Shown here in pieces: positions 27,245 through 37,415 of a stretch of 64,000 nucleotides of DNA. Position 1 is the first letter of the stretch. Every line of letters begins with the position of its first letter. The translations under genes were made by a program, and so were the position numbers. Under the pieces are notes generated by a model. The model was not told the DNA's origin, searched no databases, and was given only the letters and a program-made list of their open reading frames with translations. The DNA lies in the NCBI RefSeq assembly GCF_004376845.1, contig NZ_SNUW01000007.1, forward strand, positions 124,001 through 188,000, given 5' to 3'. Source of the DNA: Psychromonas algarum (lineage in GTDB: Bacteria > Pseudomonadota > Gammaproteobacteria > Enterobacterales > Psychromonadaceae).

Positions 27245-27524
27245 TATAAAAAATAAATCTCTTCTTAGTTCACCTTTATTGATAACAAAAAATCATCTCT
27301 CTTTCGTTTCAGCAAAAACAGCATTAAATACACCCATCAAAAGTATAAACAACACATAAAGATAATGTTATTAGGTATAAATGCCCTATTTTATATATAA
27401 ATTCGATGATATTCGTTATGAACTCTATATAATAGTTTTTCTAAAGTTTACATAACAAAATACTGAACTTTAGGCTGCTATTATATTACGCTACCAATAA
27501 CCAGTAATTTAAAAGGGACTTTTA

Positions 27525-28991
27525 ATGCAGAATAGAAAGTTACGCTTTGTAATATTATTAGCTGTATTGATGATTTCTGGTTTTCTTTTTACGAGTTTTA
27601 TTAGTTACTTTACCGCTAATGAATCAATCCGTAGTCAAGTGGCAAAAACAACTCTCCCATTAACGAGTGATAACATCTATTCTGAAATTCAAAGAGATCT
27701 ACTACGCCCTATTTCTATCGCATCAATGATGGCAAATGATACTTTTGTACGAGACTGGATTTTAAATGGTGAGCAAGATGAACAGGCCATGATTAAATAC
27801 TTAAGCTCCATTCAAACTCATTTTAATACGGTCACTAGCTTTTTTGTATCTGATAAATCACTAGCATATTATCATTCGTCAGGGAAATTAAGGGCTGTTG
27901 ACCCACTTATCCCTCACGACAAATGGTACTTCCGTGTTCAAACGATGCCACAAGAATATGAAATTAATATTGATGTTGATAGTGCAGATCTGAGCTCATT
28001 TGTGGTTTTCATTAACTTCCGAATGTTCGATTATTCAGGACATTATATCGGGGCGATAGGTGTAGGACTTGGTCTAGATAGAGTGCAAAAATTAATAGAA
28101 AATTATAATAGTCGCTATGATCGAGAGGTTTACTTTATTAATAAAAGTGGCGAAATTATGCTGCAAGGTCAATCAAAGCATAACTACAAAAATATTCATC
28201 AAATCCCTGGTTTATCTACTTTTGCAACTCAAATACTCACCTCTCCAAGTAACTCTATTACTTATCAACAAGACAATGAGAAATATTATCTCAATAGTCG
28301 ATTAGTACCTCAATTTGGCTGGTATCTCATTGTTTCTCAACAACAACAAGAAGCTGAACAACGTATACAAAATACACTATTACTTAATTTAGCAATTAGC
28401 TTTGTGGTTTCAATTATTATCCTTATTTTGGTTAATTTTATTATTTCAGGATATCAAAAAAAATTAGAAACAATGGCAACTACTGACAAGTTAACAGGTA
28501 GTGCAAATCGCCAAGTTTTTGATGTTCTGTTTCAACAGGTCTATAACCAATCCAAACGTAACAAAACACCTTTATCTGCTTTGATGCTAGATCTTGACTA
28601 CTTTAAACAAATTAATGATACATACGGACACCCAACGGGAGATGTCGTATTAAAAACACTAATACAAAGTATAAAAGCAAATCTTAGAGAATCTGATATT
28701 ATTTTCCGTTGGGGAGGTGAAGAATTTCTTATTATTTTACCTGAGAGTGATTTGCAATCTGCTTATGAAATTGCAGAAGAAATTAGAATAAAGTCTGCTG
28801 ATTTGAATATTATTTTTGCAGGTAAATCTGTTTCAATCACCATTAGCATTGGGGTAGCTTGTATGACCAAATCAGATACTCACGATACACTTATCAATCA
28901 TACTGACGAAGCACTTTATCTCGCGAAAGAGCGAGGACGAAATCGTACAGAGCGTTATTTGCCACATTCAAATAAGGAAATAGACAAATAA
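27525..28991 (+). CDS. Membrane diguanylate cyclase with dCACHE sensor
   Basis: 488 residues: membrane helix 7-27, a periplasmic double-CACHE sensor (about 35-280; contains typical IGVGLGLDRVQ), membrane helix about 287-307, then a GGDEF domain. The active loop is RWGGEEF. The motif RESD lies exactly five residues before GGEEF, i.e. an intact inhibitory I-site, so the cyclase should be active and product-inhibited. It makes c-di-GMP in response to a small periplasmic ligand. No EAL partner is fused; a dual GGDEF-EAL protein lies 2 kb away. Confidence 0.9.
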   Translation: MQNRKLRFVILLAVLMISGFLFTSFISYFTANESIRSQVAKTTLPLTSDNIYSEIQRDLLRPISIASMMANDTFVRDWILNGEQDEQAMIKYLSSIQTHFNTVTSFFVSDKSLAYYHSSGKLRAVDPLIPHDKWYFRVQTMPQEYEINIDVDSADLSSFVVFINFRMFDYSGHYIGAIGVGLGLDRVQKLIENYNSRYDREVYFINKSGEIMLQGQSKHNYKNIHQIPGLSTFATQILTSPSNSITYQQDNEKYYLNSRLVPQFGWYLIVSQQQQEAEQRIQNTLLLNLAISFVVSIIILILVNFIISGYQKKLETMATTDKLTGSANRQVFDVLFQQVYNQSKRNKTPLSALMLDLDYFKQINDTYGHPTGDVVLKTLIQSIKANLRESDIIFRWGGEEFLIILPESDLQSAYEIAEEIRIKSADLNIIFAGKSVSITISIGVACMTKSDTHDTLINHTDEALYLAKERGRNRTERYLPHSNKEIDK

Positions 28992-29094
28992 TAACTGAGT
29001 AAATAAGTATGGCGGATTCAAAACGTTGAAGTGCATAACGACTAAGCCGCCATAGCTTGCATATATTCAGCTATTATTTTGAAAGCATTAAGGG

Positions 29095-30645
29095 TTAACG
29101 TTTTTTTAATTCAAAAAGATCTGTACGTCTATCTTTCAAGTTTTTTACACTACCAAACTGATTTAGCTCTCGTAATAAATAAATATCAACATCTGCAATT
29201 AAGATCATTTCTGTATTAGGCGTTGCTTCAGCTTTTATACCATTAGCAGGGAATGCAAAATCACAAGGTGTAAACACAGCTGATTGTGCATATTGAATAT
29301 CCATATTATGTACTTTAGGTAAATTACCTACACCACCAGCAATCGCAACATAACATTCATTTTCAATAGCACGTGCATGAGAGCAGTTTCTTACTCGTGA
29401 ATACCCATTTTGTGTATCAGTTAAGAAAGGTACAAATAAAATATCCATCCCCTCATCAGCTAAAATACGGCTTAACTCAGGGAACTCTGAATCATAACAG
29501 ATTAATATCCCGATTTTTCCGCAGTCAGTATCAAATGCTTTCAGCTGTGTGCCACCGTCCATTCCCCAAACTTTTACTTCATCGGGTGTTACATGGAGTT
29601 TTTCAAAACGCTCTTTGGTGCCATCTCGACGACATAAATAACCAACGTTATACAATCGGTCACCTACTATTTCAGGCATACTACCGGTGATAATATTAAT
29701 GTTGTAACTGATCGCTAAATCAGTAAATTTTTGTACGATAGTTTCCGTATGCTTAGCTAATTCTCGAATAGCTTGTGGCTCACTTAAATGGTTATTTTCG
29801 GCCATTAAAGGGGCATTAAAAAACTCAGGGAATAAAGCAAAATCAGAACGATAACCAGCAACAGCATCAACAAAATATTCAACTTGCTCCATTAGTTCAT
29901 CAAGGTCTTTATAAGGACGCATTTGCCATTGTATCAAACCAAGACGGACCAACATTTTAGTCGGTACTTGTTTTTTATTTGGCTGCTCATAATAAATATT
30001 ATTCCACTTTAACAGGACAGCATAATTATTAGAGCCTTTGTCACCTTCAAGATAACCTTTTAAAATTCGAGCTGGTTGGAAGTCATTAGATATTTGAAAG
30101 TTTAAAACAGGATCATGGATCTCTTTACGCTTCACTTTATCAATATATTGCTTTGGTGATAGTTCTGCAGAGTATTTATGATAGTTTGGAATACGCCCGC
30201 CAAAGGTGATGCCTTTTAAATTTAATCGCTCACACAGCTCTTTACGGTAATCATACAGGCGACGACCAAGACGCAAACCACGAAATTCAGCTTTAATAAA
30301 CACATCTATTCCATAGAGAGTATCGCCATCATCGTTATGTGTATTAAATGTATCTTTACCTGTTCCAGTAATATCATCATAGGTATGAGCATCGTTAAAA
30401 TCAGCATCATTAATGCGAATAGATAAAGCACAACCAGCAATCTGATTATTTACTTTAATGACTATTTGCCCTTCAGAAAATTTATTAATTAATGCCTCTA
30501 TTTCTTCTTCTTCCCAATAGGAATTTGACAGAGCAAGATTAGTGTAAGCCTCTATCATAGCAGCTTTCAATTCTTGATAATCATCAAGACTTAATAATGA
30601 TAATTCAACATTTTCTATCGTTTGCATGGCAGGAACCTGTATCAA
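29095..30645 (-). CDS. GNAT acetyltransferase fused to nitrilase-superfamily amidase
   Basis: 516 residues in two parts: an N-terminal GNAT domain (about 10-200, acetyl-CoA loop RGLRLGRRLY) and a C-terminal carbon-nitrogen hydrolase (about 225-510) with the full triad in order: Glu in FPEFFNAP, Lys in FEKLHVTPDE, Cys in LICYDSEFPE. The fusion is a recognised bacterial family annotated as bifunctional N-acetyltransferase/hydrolase, and the substrate is unknown. It is a single-gene unit flanked by two c-di-GMP genes. No signal peptide is present. Confidence 0.88.
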   Translation of the reverse strand: MIQVPAMQTIENVELSLLSLDDYQELKAAMIEAYTNLALSNSYWEEEEIEALINKFSEGQIVIKVNNQIAGCALSIRINDADFNDAHTYDDITGTGKDTFNTHNDDGDTLYGIDVFIKAEFRGLRLGRRLYDYRKELCERLNLKGITFGGRIPNYHKYSAELSPKQYIDKVKRKEIHDPVLNFQISNDFQPARILKGYLEGDKGSNNYAVLLKWNNIYYEQPNKKQVPTKMLVRLGLIQWQMRPYKDLDELMEQVEYFVDAVAGYRSDFALFPEFFNAPLMAENNHLSEPQAIRELAKHTETIVQKFTDLAISYNINIITGSMPEIVGDRLYNVGYLCRRDGTKERFEKLHVTPDEVKVWGMDGGTQLKAFDTDCGKIGILICYDSEFPELSRILADEGMDILFVPFLTDTQNGYSRVRNCSHARAIENECYVAIAGGVGNLPKVHNMDIQYAQSAVFTPCDFAFPANGIKAEATPNTEMILIADVDIYLLRELNQFGSVKNLKDRRTDLFELKKR

Positions 30646-30794
30646 TATAAAGGTTTGAGTATATTTTAATTTTTAACTTGTTTATAGAAGATTAAATGTA
30701 AAAAGAGGTGTTCAAAACACCCTTAGATTCAAATAATAAGTGCATAACTTGGATAGGTAGAAATTAATTGACAGCCTACTAAGACAAAATGCAG

Positions 30795-32339
30795 TTATTT
30801 ACATTTTAGTTGTAATAAACGCTCAGAAAAAACATCTTTTGATAGAGGCCTATCGAAAAAATATCCCTGTGCTTCATCACATGCTAATTCTTTTAATATA
30901 AGACTTTCTTCTTCAGTTTCAATTCCTTCAGCAATGACCTTAATATTGATCGCTTTTGCTAATGAAATAATTGCAGTAACAATATTTAAAGTTCGCTCGC
31001 TATGACAAATTTGTGTAATGAAAGCGCGATCAATTTTGATCGCCGATATTGGAAAATCTGCAATATGAGCAAGTGAAGAGTAACCTGTTCCAAAATCATC
31101 CAAGCTCAGTGTAATACCTGCTTTTACTAATTTTTGGCAAATAAGTAATGGTACATCCGAATCTGCAAACAAAGTTCTTTCAGTTATTTCAAGCTCAATT
31201 AAATGCGGAGGAATTTGATATTGATTCAATATGGCAATGATCTTATCTGCTAAATCTTCATCAACAAACAAAATTGGTGATAAGTTAACAGAGACAGGTT
31301 TTGCTAATTCCCCCCATGCTTTTAATTGTTTACACACTTCTTCCAAAACAAAAAAATCAATCAAATGCACTTTCTGAGCTTCTTCTGCAATATAAATAAA
31401 TTCATCTGGCAAAATAAAACCATGTTCAGGATGTCGCCAGCGAATGAGTGCTTCACAACCTATTATATGGCTATTACTTAAATTTACTTTCGGTTGATAC
31501 TCTACATATAACTGATTATCTTTTAATGCGTCTTTTAAATTATTTTGAATGATAAAACACATTTTTGTCATTTGTGTAAAATTGCTATCTTTGAAGTTAT
31601 TTCGTCTATTTCCTGATTTTTTCCCCATACACATCGCAATATGCGCAGTTTGTAATAATCTTTCGTAGGAAGTTCCATCTTCAGGGAAACGGCTAATACC
31701 CACTGTATATGATATATATAATTTATGATCGGCAATTGAAAAGGGTTCCACTACCGCTCCATTGAGTTGTTCACATACTTTTAAGCAAGCATCTTCATCA
31801 ATATTAACCACAACCATACAAAATTCATCACCACCAATACGCGCTAAAGTAGCTCCTTCTATATCAAGATCTAATAAACGTTTTGCAACCGCGACTAATA
31901 ACTGATCTCCAACACGATCGCCTAATGTGTCATTGATATATTTAAAGCTATCAATATCGATATTAAATAAGGTAAAGGAATTATCTGAATCTGTTTGTTT
32001 ATTGATGAGTTGTAGCACTTCTTGCTCAAACGATCTTCTATTAGGTAGCGAAGTTAAATGATCATGAAGTACTTCGTGCTGTAAAGATTTAACTAATTTA
32101 GAAATTCGCTGATTATCTTTTTGTACACGAGTGAAGAGTCGATAACTAAAAAATAATAAGCCAATAAAAAAACCAAAAAATAAACCGATTATTTCATCTA
32201 AATCATACTTCTCATAAGCACGAGTAAAATAAAACCATCTATCGACGACATCAAAATAAATAAATAAAGCAAAACTAGCGAATGCGATCACTATGACAAT
32301 AAAAATATCGAATGAAAGTGGGTTTTTCTTATAATGCAT
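30795..32339 (-). CDS. GGDEF-EAL c-di-GMP protein with N-terminal membrane anchor
   Basis: 514 residues: two membrane helices (about 12-30 and 47-65), a GGDEF domain (about 85-245, active loop RIGGDEF) and an EAL domain (about 255-510) with EALIRW, the metal-binding acidic residues and DDFGTGYSSL. Both catalytic signatures look intact, but there is no RxxD I-site five residues before GGDEF. It may act mainly as a phosphodiesterase with GTP-binding GGDEF control, or switch between roles. Confidence 0.9.
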   Translation of the reverse strand: MHYKKNPLSFDIFIVIVIAFASFALFIYFDVVDRWFYFTRAYEKYDLDEIIGLFFGFFIGLLFFSYRLFTRVQKDNQRISKLVKSLQHEVLHDHLTSLPNRRSFEQEVLQLINKQTDSDNSFTLFNIDIDSFKYINDTLGDRVGDQLLVAVAKRLLDLDIEGATLARIGGDEFCMVVVNIDEDACLKVCEQLNGAVVEPFSIADHKLYISYTVGISRFPEDGTSYERLLQTAHIAMCMGKKSGNRRNNFKDSNFTQMTKMCFIIQNNLKDALKDNQLYVEYQPKVNLSNSHIIGCEALIRWRHPEHGFILPDEFIYIAEEAQKVHLIDFFVLEEVCKQLKAWGELAKPVSVNLSPILFVDEDLADKIIAILNQYQIPPHLIELEITERTLFADSDVPLLICQKLVKAGITLSLDDFGTGYSSLAHIADFPISAIKIDRAFITQICHSERTLNIVTAIISLAKAINIKVIAEGIETEEESLILKELACDEAQGYFFDRPLSKDVFSERLLQLKCK

Positions 32340-32608
32340 ATTTAAATAGTTTCACTAATAGGTATTTGGAATTGATAAATTAAAGTCAGGTTACAAAAAA
32401 TTTATACAATATTGATTTAAAAAATAACAAGCTGCAGCGCACATTAACACAATGATTAATAATATAAATATCACGCTATAAATTAACCTCACAAGAAGTA
32501 TGTATTTGACAACTTATTGATCTTATTTAAATAAAGCAGATGAAATATTCGATGCTTAAATATTAAAAAGACATAATATCAATACAATGACATCACATAG
32601 CAAAAGGG

Positions 32609-32700
32609 TTAATAGCAATTACATTAAATAGGTGCCCTAAATTTTACTCAGGAAAAACAATTCAATTCGAGGTGCCTTTTTTACTTCTAAATAACTCTTT
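32609..32700. repeat. Dispersed intergenic repeat, copy 2 (partial)
   Basis: The stretch shares CAATTACATTAAATAG and CTAAATTTTA, then GAAAAACAATTCAATTC, with copies at 26447 and 36793. The right half diverges or is missing. The rest of the 32340-32885 gap shows no gene. Confidence 0.55.
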
Positions 32701-32885
32701 CATTTATTCTTCGAAAGCCTCAAAAAAGTAACGGCCATTACAGAAGCAAATCCGTTCTTGCTGGGTGTGGTTTATAGAGGCCAAAGTATATTGAGAAATG
32801 AATTTTTAAAATTGTTTTAGAGTAGTATTTATAATATGGAATAATGTCAGCAGAATTCACTCTTAAAAATGAAATGAGCCTAAAT

Positions 32886-33356
32886 ATGGATTACGAAAAC
32901 TTTGTATTAGCGAGAGCTTTGCATGTAGTGGCGATTGTTTTATGGATTGGCGGTGTCGCTTTTGTCACAACCGTTCTAATACCAGCCATTCGAAAATCCC
33001 AATCACCAGAAGAACGATTAAAAACCTTTGAATTACTTGAAAATAAATTTGGTTTTCAAGCAAAAATATCAACACTTATTGCAGGGCTTTCTGGTTTTTA
33101 CATGCTACATGTAATGAATGCGTGGGCGACCATGGGTTGGTGGATACATCTCATGATTTTAGTCTGGTTTATTTTTACACTGGTATTATTTGTTTTAGAG
33201 CCTTTATTTCTACACAAATGGTTCCATAAAAAAGCACAAAATGATCCTGAAAAATCTTTTTTCCTTCTGCAGTTAATGCACATTATCTTATTATCGCTCA
33301 GCTTATTAGCTGTCGCAGCAGGTGTTGCTGGCGCTCACGGTTTATTGCCTTTATAA
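32886..33356 (+). CDS. Four-helix inner-membrane protein, CopD-like
   Basis: 156 residues from ATG 32886 (MDYENFVLARALHVVAIVLWIGG), the usual start of this group; a frame start at 32844 is possible. Four hydrophobic helices are visible. Histidines in helix 1 (ALHVVAIVLWIGG) and in later helices (LMHIILL) are placed as in CopD/HemJ-like haem or copper membrane proteins. The exact family and function are not known to me. It is a single gene with a strong terminator. Confidence 0.6.
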   Translation: MDYENFVLARALHVVAIVLWIGGVAFVTTVLIPAIRKSQSPEERLKTFELLENKFGFQAKISTLIAGLSGFYMLHVMNAWATMGWWIHLMILVWFIFTLVLFVLEPLFLHKWFHKKAQNDPEKSFFLLQLMHIILLSLSLLAVAAGVAGAHGLLPL

Positions 33357-33367
33357 CCTCCCTAAAA

Positions 33368-33408
33368 AATAACCTGCATAATTTTAATAATTAGCAGGTT
33401 ATTTTCTT
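33368..33408. terminator. Bidirectional terminator
   Basis: AATAACCTGC (33368-33377) pairs with GCAGGTTATT (33394-33403) and is followed by TTCTT; poly-A precedes the left arm. It separates convergent genes. Confidence 0.88.
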
Positions 33409-33427
33409 CAGCGAATCATTTAAGTGA

Positions 33428-34957
33428 CTAATGCCCTACTGAAGGGGCGGCTGGCCCTGATTTTATAAAAGGGCCTTTTGTAAACCAAACAAAACCAATC
33501 AATACAAAGAATAAACAGCCTAACATGTAGAAATAATCATTTAAGGACATCATGTAAGATTGCGTGGTCACCATGTGCTCAACAACAGCAAGATTAGTCT
33601 GTGTTGCTCCTCCTATTTTATCTAAATAATCTACTGTACCAATTTGATAATTACTGACATGTTCAGTCAGATTCGCATGGTGAAAGTCTGCACGTCGATT
33701 CCATATCCAAGTAGTAAGTGATGAAGCAAAACTTGCACCTAATACACGTAAGAAGGTTGTTAAACCAGAACCATCAGCAACTTGATCATCACTTAAGTTA
33801 GATAAGAAAATAGTGGTTAACGGCATAAACATGAATGCAATACCAATTCCCATAAACAGTTGCACTTCAGCAACAGAAGCAAAATCGATAAAAGTATTAA
33901 AATTAGCACGTAAGAAACAAGAAACACCTATCACGATAAAGGAGATACTCGCTAAAATTCGCATGTCTGTTTTACTTGCATATTTCCCAACTAAAGGCGC
34001 TAATATCAAAGGTAAAACTCCCATCGGTGCAGCAGCAAGTCCCGCCCATATTGAGGTGTACCCCATATACATTTGCAACCACTGCGGAAGAATAATATTA
34101 ATCGCAAAGAAAGCAGAATAACTTAAGACTAAAGCAATAGTACCAAAGGCATAGTTACGATCTTTAAATAGATATAAATTTACGATTGGATTTTTTTCAG
34201 TTAACTCCCAAATCACAAAAGAGATCAATGCAACTACTGAAATGCCCGTCATGATCACGATATGAGTCGACTCAAACCAATCTGCATTATTACCAAGATC
34301 TAATACAATTTGTAATAAACCCACCCCTAGAACAAGCAATGCAATGCCAATGTAATCAATGGGCATTTTAGAAATTGTATCTGCACGCCCTTTTAGTTGT
34401 TGCCATACGGCAGCACAACAAAAAATACCAATAGGTACATTAATAAAGAAGATCCAAGGCCAAGAATAATTATCAGTGATCCAGCCCCCTGTAATAGGGC
34501 CAACAATTGGAGCAACCACTGTTACCATTGAAATAAGTGCCAATGCTGTGCCACGTTTTACCGATGGGAAGATTGCCAATAAAAGCGTTTGGCACATTGG
34601 AAACATCGGTCCAGCAAAGAACCCTTGTAAAGCTCTAAAAGCAATTAACTCAGGCATGCTAGTCGCAATACCACATAAAAAAGACGTAATAGTAAACAAA
34701 GAAACAGAGATGATAAATAATCTAAGCTGACCAATTCGGCGAGAAAGCCAGCCGGTTAAAGGCAATGCAATGGCATTACATACGGCAAATGACGTAATGA
34801 TCCACGTACTTTGTTCTGAACTAACACCTAAACTACCTGCAATTGTCGGTAAGGCAACGTTTGCAATAGTACTATCGAGAACCTGCATAAAAGTAGCTAA
34901 CGCTAAAGCAATCGTCGCTAATACGATACTCGGCGGCGTATAGGTTTGATCCTTCAT
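33428..34957 (-). CDS. emrB: DHA2-family multidrug exporter EmrB
   Basis: 509 residues with 14 membrane helices, typical of the DHA2 (14-TMS) major facilitator family. Motif C (ALISMVTVVAPIVGPITGGWI) and the early LDSTIANVALPTIAGSLG stretch are clear. With EmrA it would extrude hydrophobic drugs, uncouplers or bile salts through a TolC-type outer-membrane channel, driven by protons. It starts 8 bp after emrA; no TolC gene is present here. Confidence 0.92.
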   Translation of the reverse strand: MKDQTYTPPSIVLATIALALATFMQVLDSTIANVALPTIAGSLGVSSEQSTWIITSFAVCNAIALPLTGWLSRRIGQLRLFIISVSLFTITSFLCGIATSMPELIAFRALQGFFAGPMFPMCQTLLLAIFPSVKRGTALALISMVTVVAPIVGPITGGWITDNYSWPWIFFINVPIGIFCCAAVWQQLKGRADTISKMPIDYIGIALLVLGVGLLQIVLDLGNNADWFESTHIVIMTGISVVALISFVIWELTEKNPIVNLYLFKDRNYAFGTIALVLSYSAFFAINIILPQWLQMYMGYTSIWAGLAAAPMGVLPLILAPLVGKYASKTDMRILASISFIVIGVSCFLRANFNTFIDFASVAEVQLFMGIGIAFMFMPLTTIFLSNLSDDQVADGSGLTTFLRVLGASFASSLTTWIWNRRADFHHANLTEHVSNYQIGTVDYLDKIGGATQTNLAVVEHMVTTQSYMMSLNDYFYMLGCLFFVLIGFVWFTKGPFIKSGPAAPSVGH

Positions 34958-34965
34958 ATACGCCT

Positions 34966-36153
34966 CTATTTTTCACTTGGAGTAATGAGCCCCACATTTT
35001 CATGTAGAATTTTAGTCACCAGTTTATCAGCCTCTTCCAAAGTATTTTGATATACATCTGTATCAAAACGAGCTTCTTCTTGGGGGGTTGTAGCTAATAC
35101 TGTACCGCTAGTATCTTCAATATCTACTTTTGCTAACATCGAAAGGCCAATTCTTAGTGGGTATTGTTCTTGGTTCTCATCATCTAAACGAATTTTAACG
35201 GGTAGACGTTGCACAATCTTAATCCAGTTACCGCTCGCATTTTGTGCTGGTAATAATGAGAATGCACTACCTGTACCAATACCAAGGCTTTCAATTTTTC
35301 CTTTATATTCAACATCATCACCATAGAGATCAGACGTTAGAACAACAGATTGCCCAATACGCATATCTTTCATCTGGCTTTCTTTAAAGTTAGCATCCAC
35401 CCAAACTTGGTGTAATGGCACAATAACCATTAATTGTGTACCTGGTTGTACTTGACTACCCAATTGCACAGCTCGTTTTGCAACATAACCACTAACAGGT
35501 GCAACAATTTGAGTACGGATATTATTTAAGTAACTTTGGCGTAAATTCGACACTGCAGTTTTAACCGCTGGATGAGTTTCTATTACAGTATTATCAACTA
35601 GCGCAATGGTCATTTTTAATGATTGTTGTGCAGCTAAGTATTCGCTACGCGTTTTTTCAACCATATCACGGTAATGATTTAAGTCTTCTTTCGATATTGC
35701 ACCTGATTTTACTAAGTTCTCTCGACGTTTATAGTCATTAACAGCTTGTGTATATTCAACCTTATTTGTTTTAACTCTTGCTTTTGCATTATCTGCAGTT
35801 GCATATAGGCTACGTACTTCACGGACAGAATTTGCTAATTTTGCCTCAGCGCCTTGTAAAGCAATTTTAGTATCATTTGAATCCAGACTGACTAACACTT
35901 GACCTTTTTTAACGTAGTCCCCTTCATCAGGAACCACCTTGCTCACCGTGCCAGGAATCTGTGGAGAAATAACCACTAAATTACCATTCACATAAGCATC
36001 TCCAGTTTCTTGAGAGTACTTAGCGTAAAGCTCATAATAAGTAACCCAAGCGCCTACAATTGCAATTAAAACTACAAATAAAATGAAGAAAGAAACTTTA
36101 CGTTTACTTTTTGTAGCTACTGGAGCAGCAGTTGTTTTTTCTGAATTTTCCAT
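34966..36153 (-). CDS. emrA: Membrane-fusion adaptor EmrA (HlyD family)
   Basis: 395 residues: a short cytosolic N-terminus, one membrane helix (about 22-42), a split lipoyl/barrel-sandwich domain (PGTVSKVVPDEGDYVKKGQVL and APVSGYVAKRAVQLGSQVQPG), a long coiled-coil hairpin (about 95-190) and a beta barrel. This is the periplasmic adaptor for EmrB. It lies 48 bp after the marR gene in one operon. Confidence 0.93.
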   Translation of the reverse strand: MENSEKTTAAPVATKSKRKVSFFILFVVLIAIVGAWVTYYELYAKYSQETGDAYVNGNLVVISPQIPGTVSKVVPDEGDYVKKGQVLVSLDSNDTKIALQGAEAKLANSVREVRSLYATADNAKARVKTNKVEYTQAVNDYKRRENLVKSGAISKEDLNHYRDMVEKTRSEYLAAQQSLKMTIALVDNTVIETHPAVKTAVSNLRQSYLNNIRTQIVAPVSGYVAKRAVQLGSQVQPGTQLMVIVPLHQVWVDANFKESQMKDMRIGQSVVLTSDLYGDDVEYKGKIESLGIGTGSAFSLLPAQNASGNWIKIVQRLPVKIRLDDENQEQYPLRIGLSMLAKVDIEDTSGTVLATTPQEEARFDTDVYQNTLEEADKLVTKILHENVGLITPSEK

Positions 36154-36200
36154 TATTTACCACTTACCTATCAAGGTTATCAAAATAAGATTAGGAAACA

Positions 36201-36635
36201 TTAAGGCAATAAACGCTTTAATAATCCACTAAGTTGTTCTACTTCTTGCGGGGAAAGATCCCCGATTAACATAGGTCCGATGTCATTATTCATGGTTTCC
36301 ATACACTGCTCTAATAGCAATTCACCTGGTATTGTAAGATTGAGTAATACACTACGTTTATCTTCAGGGTTTGATTGCTTGTCTATCAATGATTTTTTAA
36401 TTAGCCGATCAACCATACGAGTCATTGAACCGCAGTTGATATTAAGATATTTGCTAATTTCAGCTGGTGAATTCATTTTATAAAAATGAATAGCAACTAA
36501 TACTTTAAATTGTGCTGATGACATACCTAAAGGAGATAAATATTGGTTAAGTAACGCTTCTTTATGCTGATTCACTAAACCAATTAATTTACTTAATGGA
36601 ATGCCTAAAGATTTATTATGCAAATAATCACTCAT
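36201..36635 (-). CDS. MarR-family repressor of the emrAB operon
   Basis: 144 residues with the MarR winged helix (SPAEISKYLNINCGSMTRMVDRLIKKSLI near 55-85, then the DKRSVLLNLT wing) and helical dimerisation ends. It heads the emrAB operon, like EmrR/MprA, and a perfect 12-bp palindrome lies 16 bp upstream of its start. A lone cysteine in the recognition region (NINCGSM) might tune DNA binding by oxidation. Confidence 0.88.
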   Translation of the reverse strand: MSDYLHNKSLGIPLSKLIGLVNQHKEALLNQYLSPLGMSSAQFKVLVAIHFYKMNSPAEISKYLNINCGSMTRMVDRLIKKSLIDKQSNPEDKRSVLLNLTIPGELLLEQCMETMNNDIGPMLIGDLSPQEVEQLSGLLKRLLP

Positions 36636-36650
36636 AGATCACCTTTTTAT

Positions 36651-36662
36651 TTGCCTAGGCAA
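36651..36662. promoter_or_regulatory. MarR operator candidate
   Basis: TTGCCTAGGCAA is a perfect palindrome 16-27 bp before the marR ATG, in the likely -10 or transcript-start region. SlyA/EmrR-type regulators prefer such TTGC-N-GCAA palindromes. Confidence 0.6.
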
Positions 36663-36792
36663 CTAACAACAAGAAATTTTACTGCTTACGTGAGTTATTT
36701 GTCAATTTATTATTAATAAAGTAGGTAAATATAATTACATATGATCTTCTCTATTCAAGAGAAAAATTATCGAGGTATTATTTTATTAATAG

Positions 36793-36928
36793 CGATTACA
36801 TTAAATATGTTCTCTAAATTTTATGCTGAAAAAACAGTTCAAGCGTAAAGAGGTTCCCTTTACGAAATTTACAACGAGGAAGTGGACTATTTTAAGCAAT
36901 AAAATAGATAAGCTATTTATTGTGACTG
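36793..36928. repeat. Dispersed intergenic repeat, copy 3
   Basis: GATTACATTAAATATG, CTAAATTTTA, GAAAAAACAGTTCAA and the terminal hairpin AATAAAATAG-ATAAG-CTATTTATT match copy 1 (26447), and the left part matches copy 2 (32609). An internal palindrome based on CGTAAAG/CTTTACG differs in sequence from copy 1 but lies in the same place. Confidence 0.6.
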
Positions 36929-37052
36929 TTACCACTACTTTTTACTAAAATGACTAGACCTTGCCATAAGGGTAAAGATTACATTTAACCTATTAAACAC
37001 TGATTAAGCGTTTTATTTTAAATGCAAAACGAATAAAAATATGAGTAAGTAA

Positions 37053-37415
37053 ATGAATAATCTAAATTTTAAAGTGGGTGTTAAGGAAGAAAATCTAGTT
37101 CATAGGAAATTACAATTAATTGGTATAACCCAATATAATCATGCAGATATATCTCAAGAAATGAATAAGGTTTTTGCTATAGAGAAACTAAATATTGAAG
37201 TCATATCAGGCATGCTTAGCATAAGTTATGATGCTACAAATAGTAACTTAACAAAAATACAAAATTTACTCTCAAAGTATCAAGTGAGAATAAAACCAAC
37301 TTATTGGAATCGTATTAAGCTACATTATTATCAATTTGTAGATCAAAATATTTTAGAGCAAAAATTCTATAAAGCAGTATGTTGTCATAAAGCACCTGTA
37401 CTACCTAAAAAATAA
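37053..37415 (+). CDS. Small protein with HMA-like (heavy-metal-associated) fold, unknown role
   Basis: 120 residues. The region 40-80 has a beta-alpha-beta pattern (LNIEVISGMLSISYD then LTKIQNLLSKYQV) like a metal-binding-domain fold, but the CxxC metal motif is absent. The C-terminal part (YWNRIKLHYYQFVDQNI) is conserved in similar proteins of marine bacteria as I recall them. It has a CC pair near the end (AVCCHK). No partner is evident. Confidence 0.5.
   Translation: MNNLNFKVGVKEENLVHRKLQLIGITQYNHADISQEMNKVFAIEKLNIEVISGMLSISYDATNSNLTKIQNLLSKYQVRIKPTYWNRIKLHYYQFVDQNILEQKFYKAVCCHKAPVLPKK

Noticed and set aside
29008-29054. TATGGCGG...CCGCCATA inverted repeat between the cyclase and the GNAT-nitrilase gene
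   Set aside because: It is between convergent genes but has a 31-nt loop and no T run on either side, so I cannot call it a terminator with confidence.
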